Part shown: one piece after another, positions 9,953 to 18,735 of the stretch
Numbering within the stretch: position 1 is the first letter of the stretch
Layout of the letters: each line of letters opens with the position of its first letter
Origin: Nemertoderma westbladi
Taxonomy: Eukaryota; Xenacoelomorpha; Nemertodermatida; Nemertodermatidae
Direction of reading: 5' to 3'
DNA: 22,982 bases
NCBI GenBank assembly: GCA_032718475.1
Contig: JAUCBJ010006236.1
Coordinates: 1 to 22,982 of the forward strand
Translations under genes and position numbers: made by a program
Notes under the pieces: generated by a model
Database searches by the model: none
What the model was told of the DNA's origin: nothing
What the model saw: the letters and a program-made list of their open reading frames with translations, nothing else

Positions 9953-10131
9953 GTAAGATTCTTAACTCTTGTAAATCATAACACACTATTCAAATAAATG
10001 TTAATTCTAGGCGTATATAAGGCTTGGATTCCAGGCCTTTAACATAATGGTGAGATGATTATTTTCGACAAAACATAAAAGCTGATATTTATCACGGATC
10101 TTAAAGATTTACAATGGATATCAAATTTTAC

Positions 10132-10393
10132 CGAATATTCCACTCTTTAATGGTTCTTCTATCAGTTCAGTGAATTTAAATCCCGCTGCCGTTTTGGCCA
10201 TGTTGCGTAATCTGAAACCCAAATCTAGCAGCACACCGGACTGTTCTTCTTCACAAACTTTCGTGTGAGTTAGCAGGGCCCTCTTTCTATTATTTATTAT
10301 TTTTAATGTTTCTTTTTTGACGCACTCATCACCGACTATTTGGCACTCAGCATTCATAGTACCTATATTTAAGAAAGGCAACGGCAATGACCC
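10132..10393 (-). other. Exon-like open segment, unassigned
   Basis: On the minus strand, an ACAATAG acceptor-like site (AG at 10394-10395) is followed by 262 nt of open frame to a donor-like TTCG|GTAAAA (GT at 10130-10131); a stop follows two codons later at 10121-10123. The peptide has ordinary protein composition (KVCEEEQSGVLLDLGFRLRN, then KTAAGFKFTELIEEP). I do not recognise the family. It may be an exon or a pseudogene piece. Confidence 0.25.
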
Positions 10394-10910
10394 CTATTGT
10401 TAATGACCAGTTTCTTGCACGTGTATTTCTTGCAAAGTTTTACAAACAAATTAACACAAATTTATATCTAAAAGTTAACATGGATAAGAATTAAGAATCA
10501 AGATAGATATTCGCGCAACTTTCCGAATGCACTAGTGACTTGTTTAAAATGGTCGACGCCCAGAAAACTATTGACAGTGTTTACATTAAGCGTTGCAATC
10601 TACCCGAAAATAATCTATCCCGGCTTTCGCATCTTAAATTGGAATCTTTAGAATAACGTACTGCACCGGTAAAATCAAATTTGACTCTTTTGGCAAAGTA
10701 AAAAATCACATATTTTTAAATCTTGATGATTAATTCGTGCTCTAATTATCCTCCATCCCTACACAGTTACCAGTCGCCTTAAGGCCTGTTGTTTAGATGG
10801 CCCTAATATTTTTATAATTTATTATTGGATTAAATATTGGTGCTTTGGGGAATGAGTTAGTGTTTCATTTCATATTTTATTATAACTTTCTTTGGACACA
10901 GCTTTGTAAT

Positions 10911-10980
10911 TCCGGGTGGGATCGAACTGGTGACCTCCAGGATGGAAGTCTGACGCTCTAACCATTCAGCTAGCGGCTCA
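10911..10980 (-). mobile_element. tRNA-derived SINE head
   Basis: The minus strand carries a Pol III A box (TGGTTAGAGCG, plus positions 10954-10964) and a B box (AGTTCGATCCC, 10918-10928) at tRNA spacing. A GCT/AGC D-stem and a mostly paired anticodon stem with loop CTTCCAT (anticodon TCC) can be drawn, but the T-stem does not pair and there is no clear acceptor stem. That fits a SINE head rather than a working tRNA gene. The element's 3' end is not defined; it would run leftwards. Confidence 0.6.
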
Positions 10981-11204
10981 GGTAAAATATAGACCTGGAA
11001 ATACTATCTGATACCTTGTATATCCGCAATTTACCTCCTCATGGCAACCAATCTTTTAATACCATCATATGCTGCCACTGTGCTCAACCCTACAGTGCTT
11101 GGCCGTCTTTAACAACTCGCTACACTGAAAGGGTAGTCTAGTCATATTAACCATCACGGCCACAATAATTAATTATACACTCTAACAGTCATACTACAGT
11201 TAGT

Positions 11205-11260
11205 ACTAAAGAATGGTTAGAGCGTCAAATCTTCAGATGGGGGGACAAAATTAATCCCTC
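11205..11260 (+). mobile_element. Degenerate tRNA-derived SINE head
   Basis: GAATGGTTAGAGCGTCA (A box at 11214-11224) repeats the head of the element at 10911-10980 in opposite orientation. The B-box side is worn down to AAATTAATCCC. It is probably an old, diverged copy of the same family. Confidence 0.45.
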
Positions 11261-11415
11261 TCCTGGGGAAAATCGCCTCAAATAACAGCTGATTACACCC
11301 AAAAATAAAACTGTAACCTTTGACTTAAAGTTCATTGTTTTGGTTAGAATAACGTTCATCTGTAACCTGCTCCTTTTCCCTTAAATTGATAATTTAACAT
11401 TGAGGAATATTAATT

Positions 11416-11480
11416 CGCCGAGATGGCTTCAAATTTCCAACCCGGGGGTTCCCAGTTCGATCCCATCGTATTTTGTGTTT
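11416..11480 (+). mobile_element. tRNA-like / SINE-like B-box segment
   Basis: GCCGAGATGGC followed at tRNA spacing by GGTTCCCAGTTCGATCCC (B box 11454-11464) resembles a tRNA-derived promoter, with a T-rich tail after it. The A box is weak. It may be another SINE fragment lying just ahead of PREP. Confidence 0.4.
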
Positions 11481-11571
11481 TGCCAAGCTGTGTGCCTAAT
11501 AATATTGTACAGTATAAAGCCCAAAGCCCAACGAATGATATAATGATATTTATTTTTTGTCAGTTCAATGC

Positions 11572-11781
11572 ATGACGTTTTATTTAGATCGAGACTATCC
11601 AATGCCACGTGCTGACTGCACGCTGCACACAGATCTGCGTTCTAACATCAGGACGTTGTGCTGTTGTGTTATACTGTTATACCATCGGTTTCTCTTTGGT
11701 CGGTGTCTTATCGCTACCGGAACTCTGTTACTTACCCGTATAGCAGTAGGCCTACCTGTTATCAGTTACTTTCTTAGATCT
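11572..11781 (+). other. In-frame 70-codon extension upstream of PREP
   Basis: ATG 11572 is in frame with PREP without a stop, lies 9 nt after a TTTTTTGTCAG acceptor, and encodes a Cys- and Leu-rich hydrophobic stretch (TLCCCVILLY, LIATGTLLLTRIAVGLP). It could give an N-terminally extended, membrane- or organelle-directed form. Against this, it contains a TAGGCCTA octamer (11747-11754) typical of the non-coding DNA here, and an out-of-frame ATG at 11568 opens a short uORF. It is probably 5' UTR. Confidence 0.3.
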
Positions 11782-13896
11782 ATGGATTATCCTACGGTTC
11801 GAAGGGATTCCACACTATCCTACTCACTTGGAGATCGGAAAATAGACGATCCTTACTTGTGGCTGGAAGATCCTGAGGCCGAAGAAACTAAAGAATTTGT
11901 GACCAAACAAAATCAGATCACTAATTCGTACCTAGAAGCCAATGGCAGTTCAATTCGCGAAAATTATAAGAACAAACTCACTAAACTCTGGGACTTCGAA
12001 AAATACGGTTCTCCTTTTAGAAAAGGTGATAATTATTTTTATTACCATAATAGTGGACTTCAAAATCAATATGTTCTTTACAAACAAAGCTCGCTTTCTG
12101 AGAAAGGAGTTGCTTTTATAGACCCGAATGAGATTGCAGCAGACGGTAGCATATCGCTTACGTCCCTGTCGTTCAGTGAGGATGGTGCCATATGCGCTTA
12201 TGGACTCAGCGAGAAAGGATCCGATTGGTCTACGGTTTATTTCCGAACTGTGGCGACAGGGGAGAACCTCCCGGACAAACTCGAGCGGGTCAAGTACAGC
12301 TGTCTGGAGTGGACGCACGACGGGGCTGGAGTCTTCTACAACACGTACTCCTTGGAGCAGGGAGAGGCCACCGGTAAGTCAACCACCAAGAACGAGAACC
12401 AACTACTGCGTTACCACGTGTTGGGTTCGGAGCAGTCCGCGGACGTCCTGTGCGCCGAGGAACCCGACCACCCTACGTGGATGGTGTACGCCGAGGTAAC
12501 GGATTGCGGTAACTACGTCGTAGTAACCACGCACCATGGTTGCGAACCTTCAAACCAGCTGCATATCTGCGATCTCAGAAAGACAGGCGGCAAGATAACA
12601 GGCCGTTTGGAGTGTCTCTCTATTGTGGATAATTTCGAATCGAGTTACGACTACGTCGCTAATGACGGACCGTTATTTGCCTTTAAGACAAATTCCGGCG
12701 CTCCGAATAATAAAATCGTTACTATCGATATTTCCTCGGATAGTCGGGAGTTTTCCGACCTAATTCCCACCTGCGACGACCCCTTGGACTGGGTGGTCTG
12801 CTGCGACCGCGACAAACTGCTGCTCTGTTACCTACACGACGTAAAGAGTGAGTTGTTCGTCCACGACCTGCGAACCGGCGGCAGACTGTTCGCGATCCCC
12901 TTGGACGTAGGCACGGTGCACGGTTGCTCCGGGGATCGCAAGTACAGCGAGGTGTTCTTTAAGTTCGTCTCCTTTTTGACCCCGGGTCGCACTTTCCGGG
13001 TGGATTTCTCCGAGTCGGAAGTTAAACCGACTCTCTTCCGAGAGACCGCAGTAGACGGATTCGACTCTGATTTATTCCGAGTCACTCAGGTTTTCTATAA
13101 TTCCAAGGATTCCACTAGAATCCCCATGTTTATAGTCCACAAGAAGGATATCCTTTTAGACGGAAGCAACCCAACTAAGATCTACGCTTACGGAGGTTTC
13201 AATGTATCTATTAAACCGCATTTTAGTATCTCTATCATTCCGTGGATGTTGAATCTCGGTGGGGTTTACGCGGTGGCCAACGTCCGCGGCGGCGGGGAGT
13301 ACGGGAGGGATTGGCGAGACGCCGGTTCGAATCTCAACAAGAAGAATAGTTTCGAGGATTTAGAAGCGGCCGCTGAGTACCTTATAGACGCGGGATACAC
13401 CGCCAGCGACCGGTTGGTGCTGACCGGGGGCTCGGGCGGCGGTCTGGTTGTCGCAGCCACTATAAACCGGCGTCCCGGGCTCTACAAGGCCTGCGTGTCC
13501 CACGTCGGGGTTATGGACATGCTGCGGTACAACCGGTTCACCATCGGGCCCGCTTGGGTATCGGATTACGGGGACCCCGCCAGCCCCGAGTTCTACGAAT
13601 ATATCCGCAGTTACTCCCCGTTGCACAACGTGCCTTCCGGCGACGTTGACTACCCCGCTATGTTGTTGGCTACCAGCGACCACGACGACCGAGTGTCGCC
13701 GCTCCATTCCTATAAGCTCATCTCCGAGCTGCAGTATAAGCTGGGCGCCACTTCGGGACAGAAGAACCCTTTGCTTATTCGGATAGAAACAAAGGCCGGT
13801 CACGGTTTCGGTAAACCAACCACCAAGATTATAGAGGAGTTATCGGATTGTGACACTTTTCTAGCGACTACTTTAGGGCTGAAATGGATTGGCTAG
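11782..13896 (+). CDS. PREP: Prolyl oligopeptidase (prolyl endopeptidase), intronless, 704 aa
   Basis: Cytosolic serine peptidase (family S9A) that cuts peptides shorter than about 30 residues after proline. From ATG 11782 (MDYPTVRRD) it is 704 aa, against about 710 in mammals. The N-terminal part (DDPYLWLEDPEAEETKEFV) matches animal PREP, the middle is the seven-bladed propeller that gates the active site, and the C-terminal part is the alpha/beta hydrolase. The catalytic triad is intact: Ser551 in GGSGGG (13432), Asp635 in DHDDR (13684) and His674 in AGHGFGKP (13801). The oxyanion Tyr is present in AYGGFN, and Arg637 matches the substrate-binding Arg643 of pig PREP. The residue after the catalytic Ser is Gly, where mammals have Asn. 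The frame is open upstream to 11557, with an in-frame ATG at 11572, but homology starts at 11782. The gene is free of introns, whereas vertebrate PREP has many, and it is GC-rich compared with its flanks. Confidence 0.96.
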   Translation: MDYPTVRRDSTLSYSLGDRKIDDPYLWLEDPEAEETKEFVTKQNQITNSYLEANGSSIRENYKNKLTKLWDFEKYGSPFRKGDNYFYYHNSGLQNQYVLYKQSSLSEKGVAFIDPNEIAADGSISLTSLSFSEDGAICAYGLSEKGSDWSTVYFRTVATGENLPDKLERVKYSCLEWTHDGAGVFYNTYSLEQGEATGKSTTKNENQLLRYHVLGSEQSADVLCAEEPDHPTWMVYAEVTDCGNYVVVTTHHGCEPSNQLHICDLRKTGGKITGRLECLSIVDNFESSYDYVANDGPLFAFKTNSGAPNNKIVTIDISSDSREFSDLIPTCDDPLDWVVCCDRDKLLLCYLHDVKSELFVHDLRTGGRLFAIPLDVGTVHGCSGDRKYSEVFFKFVSFLTPGRTFRVDFSESEVKPTLFRETAVDGFDSDLFRVTQVFYNSKDSTRIPMFIVHKKDILLDGSNPTKIYAYGGFNVSIKPHFSISIIPWMLNLGGVYAVANVRGGGEYGRDWRDAGSNLNKKNSFEDLEAAAEYLIDAGYTASDRLVLTGGSGGGLVVAATINRRPGLYKACVSHVGVMDMLRYNRFTIGPAWVSDYGDPASPEFYEYIRSYSPLHNVPSGDVDYPAMLLATSDHDDRVSPLHSYKLISELQYKLGATSGQKNPLLIRIETKAGHGFGKPTTKIIEELSDCDTFLATTLGLKWIG

Positions 13897-14022
13897 TAGA
13901 CTTATTGATTCCCGTATGTTGCGCTAAATGTATTTGCGCATCTTGTTGTTTTGTGCCGGGATTGTGTTTTATTCTTTAGATGATATTAATTACTTGACAT
14001 CCTAAAATTAACCTTTACATTA

Positions 14023-14028
14023 ATTAAA
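14023..14028 (+). terminator. Poly(A) signal candidate for PREP
   Basis: ATTAAA lies 126 nt after the PREP stop and is followed by a GT-rich element (TTGTGTGTGTTTA, 14040-14052). There is no genomic A-tract, so the sequence shows no fresh retroposition tail. Confidence 0.6.
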
Positions 14029-14349
14029 GTACCTTTGACATTGTGTGTGTTTACAGTGCTACAATTCATTATTTATTATTTTATTATTGCAGGTGAATAA
14101 TAATATTGTGACCTCTTTCAGTTGTTGTCTGGCATTTTTGTTTGTTTGCAAAGTAACAATTTTGTGCTTCATAAATGGAACTGCCATTCAAATAGTTGAT
14201 AAAACCCTAAAACATATCAAACAAAATGAAGCCATATTTTGCTCTTGGTCTCTCCATAAAGTTATCGTGAAAGAATGACTGCAGCAGCTGAAAATGATTT
14301 GAAACCACAAAATGATTTGATTACATTTAGACATTACGCCCTCTAACGT

Positions 14350-14870
14350 CAGACTGAAGAACTGCCGCCGGCTTTGTGAGTTATGACTTAGGGTGAGACT
14401 TTCTAACAAGCTGTATTAACCCTTTGCGTACCAAAACTTAAAAAAAGGCGGTACGCGGTACACCGCTGCCTTTTTCTTTCTAAATAATCCAGGATCATGC
14501 GCATAAAGGCGGCAGTGTGCCGCCTTTATATAATTATAACTTTTAGCCGCCTTTACAAATTATTATCCTGAACCCCGGGGTGGCAGACTGCCGCCTTTAT
14601 TTAAAACCTTTTATAACTTCCTTATAACGGGGCGGAAAAGTTCATATTCGTGTTGGGCGGCAGGAAAAACTGGTCTAGAAAGTTAATTTAATATTGAATG
14701 AAGGGTATTGGTTTGAGGGCATTTTAAATTGCATAATTTATGCAATTTAATTTCAATTTAGCCAATAATTTTGTTACAAATGATTAAGGCGGCAGTGTGC
14801 CGCCCATGGGGTTCAAATGAAACATTTATAAATTTCGTAAATGGTTAAAGGCGGAAGTGTGCCGCCTTTG
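14350..14870. repeat. Cluster of GGCGGCA/TGCCGCC hairpins
   Basis: In about 500 bp there are repeated palindromes built on GGCGGCA-GTG-TGCCGCC. One at 14503-14529 has 12-bp perfect arms (ATAAAGGCGGCA). One at 14788-14804 has 7-bp arms. One at 14847-14869 has a single mismatch. A related form with a different centre is at 14579-14598. Half-sites lie near 14361, 14546 and 14655. A compound hairpin at 14426-14470 nests GCGTACC/GGTACGC and GGCGGT/ACCGC. The left part starts TTAA|CCCTTTGCGTACC at 14416-14432, like a piggyBac-type terminus, but I find no matching right end. It may be a MITE fragment or a protein-binding array. Confidence 0.7.
14724..14750. repeat. 27-bp perfect AT-rich palindrome
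   Basis: Arms TTAAATTGCATAA and TTATGCAATTTAA, 13 bp each and perfectly complementary, with a single T between them. It lies inside the hairpin cluster and contains ATGCAAT, an octamer-like element, on both strands. It could be a factor-binding palindrome or part of a fold-back element. Confidence 0.75.
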
Positions 14871-15778
14871 AATGTAGGATGAGTAATAATATGGTTATCC
14901 TCTTTATATATATAAAAAATCTCTGCTACGACAACTTCTAACAGACCAAGTACTGCAAATGTTATAATGTTAATACAACAAAGAACAAATACAGACTAGG
15001 CCTATATGCAAATGAAACGTTAGTCTACCATATAATAATGATAAGTCTACATTCTACATTTTATCTAAACTCACTATGTAATTATATTTTCTGCCGTTTT
15101 TTATATTAACTTCGTAAAAACAAATACACCAATGGAATTATATTTGATGCCATTAGTTAGTCTATAATATTAACTTCTTAATAAAATAAATGTAGCATAG
15201 CACGTGATAGGATTACAATTGTTCTTGTCTAGCCCTTTTAGCTAAGATTCTATAGTATAATACGAGCTTTGGTTCCCTTTATTCAAATTTGAACCGAGAG
15301 CATATGAAATTTGGTGCTCAAATTATTGGTGTTACGAGTTTTGGCGAAAGTCTGGCTTTCTTCCCCCAGCCTTGGTCAATGCTGATTATTTATTTTTTAG
15401 CGGCTTATCATCCTTTGAGGAAGCACTTCGGCTACGATGGACACATTTCTAACTTAGGAACTTATTCTGGGCCTATTAATATTTGCACCGATATTAAGCT
15501 CATTCGAACCGCAACATCGATTTAGTGGGAGTTGACAACATCGAAAGAGAAAACAATAATTGCGATATACAGTTATTATAATATATATATTTTAATTATT
15601 TATTTAGTAAATCCAATTACATTTTAAGCAATAACTTTCATATCAGAAATATTAGATATTATTAAATTAGATGTATTAATTAGTAATTACCGAATTTGCT
15701 TCACTCAAATCACTCAAAGTTTATTTATAAATCTTTAAATTTGCAACTTTATAATTTTGTGTAATTTTTTGTTAGTGA

Positions 15779-15794
15779 GGGGGGGGGGGGGGGG
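15779..15794 (+). repeat. 16-nt G homopolymer
   Basis: Uninterrupted run of 16 G in AT-rich DNA. It can fold as a G-quadruplex and is a likely site of length error in sequencing or assembly. Confidence 0.9.
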
Positions 15795-16494
15795 CTCTCA
15801 TTGTGGCGCAAAATTCTAGCTCCTACCCTCCCTGGCCCTGCCATTGGAGCCGGAATTTTCGATTTTGCCTTTATCTATCAATTTTTTATAAGCGTTTAAA
15901 AAGTGTGTTTTGCGAAATCGCACCCTCCGTATCGTGGCCATTCTTCACATTAGTAGTAATTCAGAAAGCTTACGTTGCCAGGATTCCAAATATGTAACAA
16001 AATATCTGAATTATTTGAGAAACAGCTGAGATAACTTCACAAGCGTTTTTAATTCTGCCTCATAATAATAAACTCAAAACCTTAGGTACTTTTTGGAGCT
16101 CTTCAGCAATTTAGATGGCCGTCTATATACGTTATGCAATATAGTTGGCCTGGCATGGTTATGTCTTACTATGATATGATCGTGTCGTGATTATAGACTA
16201 CACAAATACTTATATATTTATTATACCGAATCATGAAGATTAGATTAAAGGGATACCGCCTATATACAAGTTGTAAATACATCAAAGATTCAAAGGGACC
16301 GCCCTGGCCACAGAAAAGTTATGTAGTTCTCTTTTAATAATTGGCTCACCTCCTAAACTGACTAAAACCACAATTAAATAGGACAATTAAATTGCACTTT
16401 CTCTGTCTGTCATTGTTTTAAAAGAAGACAATCTCTGGGAACCAATAATTATTATAGCTCGCTGGATGGCCCGTTCAGGGCATTGGCGTTTAAA

Positions 16495-16508
16495 GCGCCC
16501 CCTGTTGG
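16495..16508 (-). promoter_or_regulatory. CTCF-like core motif
   Basis: The minus strand reads CCAACAGGGGGCGC, one mismatch from the CTCF core and in the same orientation as the site at 5954. A weaker relative (10 of 13) is at 14337-14349. They lie between the genes and could mark domain borders. Confidence 0.3.
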
Positions 16509-16859
16509 AATTGAAAGAAGAATATTAGTAGCTAAAGCAAGGCAAGCAGCCCTCTGATTGGGGGAATTGTTGTATTTAGTGCTCCCTTATTGGTCGCTTT
16601 TGTTATGTTGGTTGGCTACTCTTGGTTTTTAATAATAATTGCAAGGATGCCACTACCAATGTACGTTTTCTACTGGTGTGTGATTATTTTATGTTGCTTG
16701 CCTTTACACTATGGTATCTATTTCTGTATTTAGTATTTACATCACGGTACTGCGGTACGGTACCCTGTTACTATACAGCTCTAGGTAAGGTCGATGTCGA
16801 AGGTGGTAGATAAACCTTAACCTTTTTCTGTTTTGCTTTTGTCTGTTCAGCTGTTTGTA

Positions 16860-17065
16860 CCGTATTGTATCCGAACCTGTCTGCAGTCCATACCCAGCGG
16901 CCAGCGCGAGCGACTGACCGTCAGACCGTCGTGACCGAAGCGTCATGTAGGATTGTATGTGGTGAGGTAGAGGCTGAGAGGTACTGTTGCAGTGCTGCTG
17001 TGCTGTGCTCGTGCTGAGTGCTGTACTGAGTACTGGTCCGGTACTGTGCTGCTGCCTTGACATGA
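16860..17065. other. GC-rich, GCTG/CTGTAC-rich patch, possible upstream Eph exon or promoter
   Basis: The composition shifts sharply from AT-rich to GC-rich with CpGs (CAGCGCGAGCGACTGACC) and then to irregular GTGCTG/GTACTG repeats. Open frames on the minus strand here are low-complexity (Ser/Thr/Gln/His) and not credible as protein. The patch stands alone between PREP and Eph, and could be a promoter or 5'-UTR exon for the Eph gene 2.2 kb downstream. Confidence 0.3.
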
Positions 17066-18090
17066 TATGACATAGAAGAACATAGCTGCATGGACAATGA
17101 CAATTCTGCAATGCGACAATCAAACAACACAATGCAGCAATGGATGTGATGCGGATGGGATGTGATAACCGCGATGTGTTGTGTATGTCATGTCATTGTC
17201 ATTTTTTGTCCGCTGTGTCTGTCAGTATATCAGTATATTATTAGGCCTATTATTAAAAGTTACAGGAACAAGAAAGTTGAGAACTTATATTGATCCGTCC
17301 CATAAATCACGATAGGCCCATGTAAGTGGAAATTAAACTTTAAAAATATAAGAATAACTCAAAAATTTAGTTATTCTACTAGGCTAAATGATAAACAACA
17401 CAATTAGGCCAGGCAGATACACATTTCTGCATTTAGCATTTACGGCATGTCTCCATACAGCCAGACAGCCATAGTACTGTAGTACCGGTACAATAAAATG
17501 GGGCAACGTGTAGCTGTGAAGTGTAACTGAATAAAAGATTATTTATCACAGTGGATGGTGGAGGATCCGTTTTAAACAAATAAAATGAATAAATAATGAT
17601 AAGATAGATAAAAATTAATGGCATAAAAGCAGAAAAGTAATCTATAGATAGATAGATTTATTTATACATTATGTAAAAACAATAACAAATACACCAAACA
17701 ATGTACCGGTATAAATGTATTGTCCAACATAACATATAGGATTCCCTAAAGCTTTGCAGCTTATTTCCAAGGGCTGAAGGGGGTCCTTAAATCTATACAT
17801 TGGCTATAATGTACAACGCAGTGTCCTATAAATAATTAAAGTGGGATTGCACAACATGTGAGTAAAGGAGTAAAATATAACTACTGGAAAATTACCACCA
17901 CAGAACAGAACATATATAGGCTACAGACAGACAGACAGGTAATTCAATAATTACACTAATTACATAATTAATATTATTTTTTTGTATTAGATCTACTTCC
18001 AGACTTCGTACTTTGCATTATTTTGGACAGTTCCTGTAACACAACCCTAGCAGCCTAGCTATATTGACAATCAAATAATTTTCGTTTCTA
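17066..18090. other. Non-coding spacer with simple repeats
   Basis: Contains a run of purine-rich GATG/CGATG words near 17140-17180, a short TAGA microsatellite at 17641-17657, and CAGA repeats near 17925-17938. No genes seen. Confidence 0.4.
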
Positions 18091-18096
18091 GAGTTA

Positions 18097-18304
18097 GGCC
18101 GGGTTCACTTCACACTACTGAGTCAAAGTCAAAAGTCAAAATGTAAAACATAATCACAGGAAATTAAATTTTCTAGAATGCCCTTATGTATTATATTGGG
18201 CCTACATAATGTATTATTATTTATTATTGCTAGCTAGCTGTCAGGCTGTAGGCCTATTTATTTTCTTTTGACTTTGACTTTGACTCGGTAGTGTGAACGC
18301 GGCC
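18097..18304. mobile_element. PIF/Harbinger-like (Tourist-type) MITE, 208 bp
   Basis: Terminal inverted repeats of about 40 bp. The left end begins GGCCGGGTTCACTTCACACT and then AGTCAAAGTCAAAAGTCAAAA. The right end is its inverse (GACTTTGACTTTGACT, then AGTGTGAACGCGGCC). TTA flanks both ends, at 18094-18096 and 18305-18307, which fits the 3-bp TWA target duplication of PIF/Harbinger elements. There is no coding capacity, so it is non-autonomous. Confidence 0.75.
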
Positions 18305-18375
18305 TTAGGCTACATGCCTGCGGATGGTTGTTAGGGTCGATTTTCTCACTACGTTTGCAGATTCGTAGTAATTCC

Positions 18376-18423
18376 ATAATAAAAGAACAATTCGCTAAAA
18401 ATATCGAATTGTTCTTTTATTAT
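18376..18423. repeat. Perfect 19-bp hairpin
   Basis: Arms ATAATAAAAGAACAATTCG (18376-18394) and its exact complement (18405-18423) around a 10-nt loop. Copies of TAAAAGAACA follow at 18423 and near 18458, so the arm word is also repeated directly. Possible fold-back element or structured RNA segment; function unknown. Confidence 0.8.
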
Positions 18424-18585
18424 AAAAGAACATAAAAGAAAAGTACAATAAACTGATAAAAGAACACTTAACATCCCTGACTGGTATAGGCCTACTACAG
18501 TACTAACTGACTACAGGTACCGGTACAGGACTAATACTGTTATTATTTTTACTCAAGTTTGCCGTTACCGGTGTAGGTAGCAGAA

Positions 18586-18735
18586 AATTTCCACCCACAA
18601 AAAAATTCACCTATCGGATAAAATTCCCTAGTGTCTGAGTGTATTTTCACCCCACGGTTAGAATTCACTAGGCCTAGGGTATTTTAACCGGGGGTGAAAC
18701 TACTCCATACTCGGGGTGATTTTTTAGTGAAATTT
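18586..18735. repeat. Nested inverted repeat, candidate fold-back MITE
   Basis: Outer arms AAATTTCCACCCAC.. and ..TTTTTTAGTGAAATTT pair imperfectly. Inner arms TTTTCACCCC..GGTTAGAA (18644-18663) and TTTTAACC..GGGGTGAAA (18682-18699) pair well around a TAGGCCTA centre. Target duplication is not clear. Confidence 0.4.

Larger units (their letters stand above)
10394..11561. other. Spacer ahead of PREP
   Basis: Apart from the three SINE-like heads, I see no genes. The right end reads TTTATTTTTTGTCAG (AG at 11562-11563), a good 3' splice acceptor, so PREP may have a 5'-UTR intron in this spacer. No clear TATA box can be assigned. Confidence 0.4.
14871..16620. other. Non-coding spacer
   Basis: AT-rich. 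Short open frames at 15289-15525 and 15803-15997 have no recognisable family and no ATG-led conserved start. A CTCF-like core lies at 16495-16508. I see nothing else that can be supported. Confidence 0.4.

Noticed and set aside
10911-10980. Functional tRNA-Gly(TCC) gene
   Set aside because: The T-stem does not pair and no acceptor stem can be drawn; it fits a tRNA-derived SINE head.
11782-13896. PREP as a recent bacterial transfer
   Set aside because: Its sequence follows animal PREP closely along the whole length, and poly(A)-type signals follow it.
13897-14060. Poly(A) tail or target duplication proving retroposition of PREP
   Set aside because: No A-tract after the poly(A) signal and no convincing flanking direct repeat could be found by eye.
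15289-15525. Small open frame with a hydrophobic stretch, possibly a transporter fragment
   Set aside because: Resemblance to SLC6-type sequence was too weak, and there is no ATG at its start and no splice-site support.
16737-17132. 131-codon open frame on the minus strand
   Set aside because: Low-complexity Ser/Thr/Gln/His composition produced by GTGCTG-like repeats; no domain.
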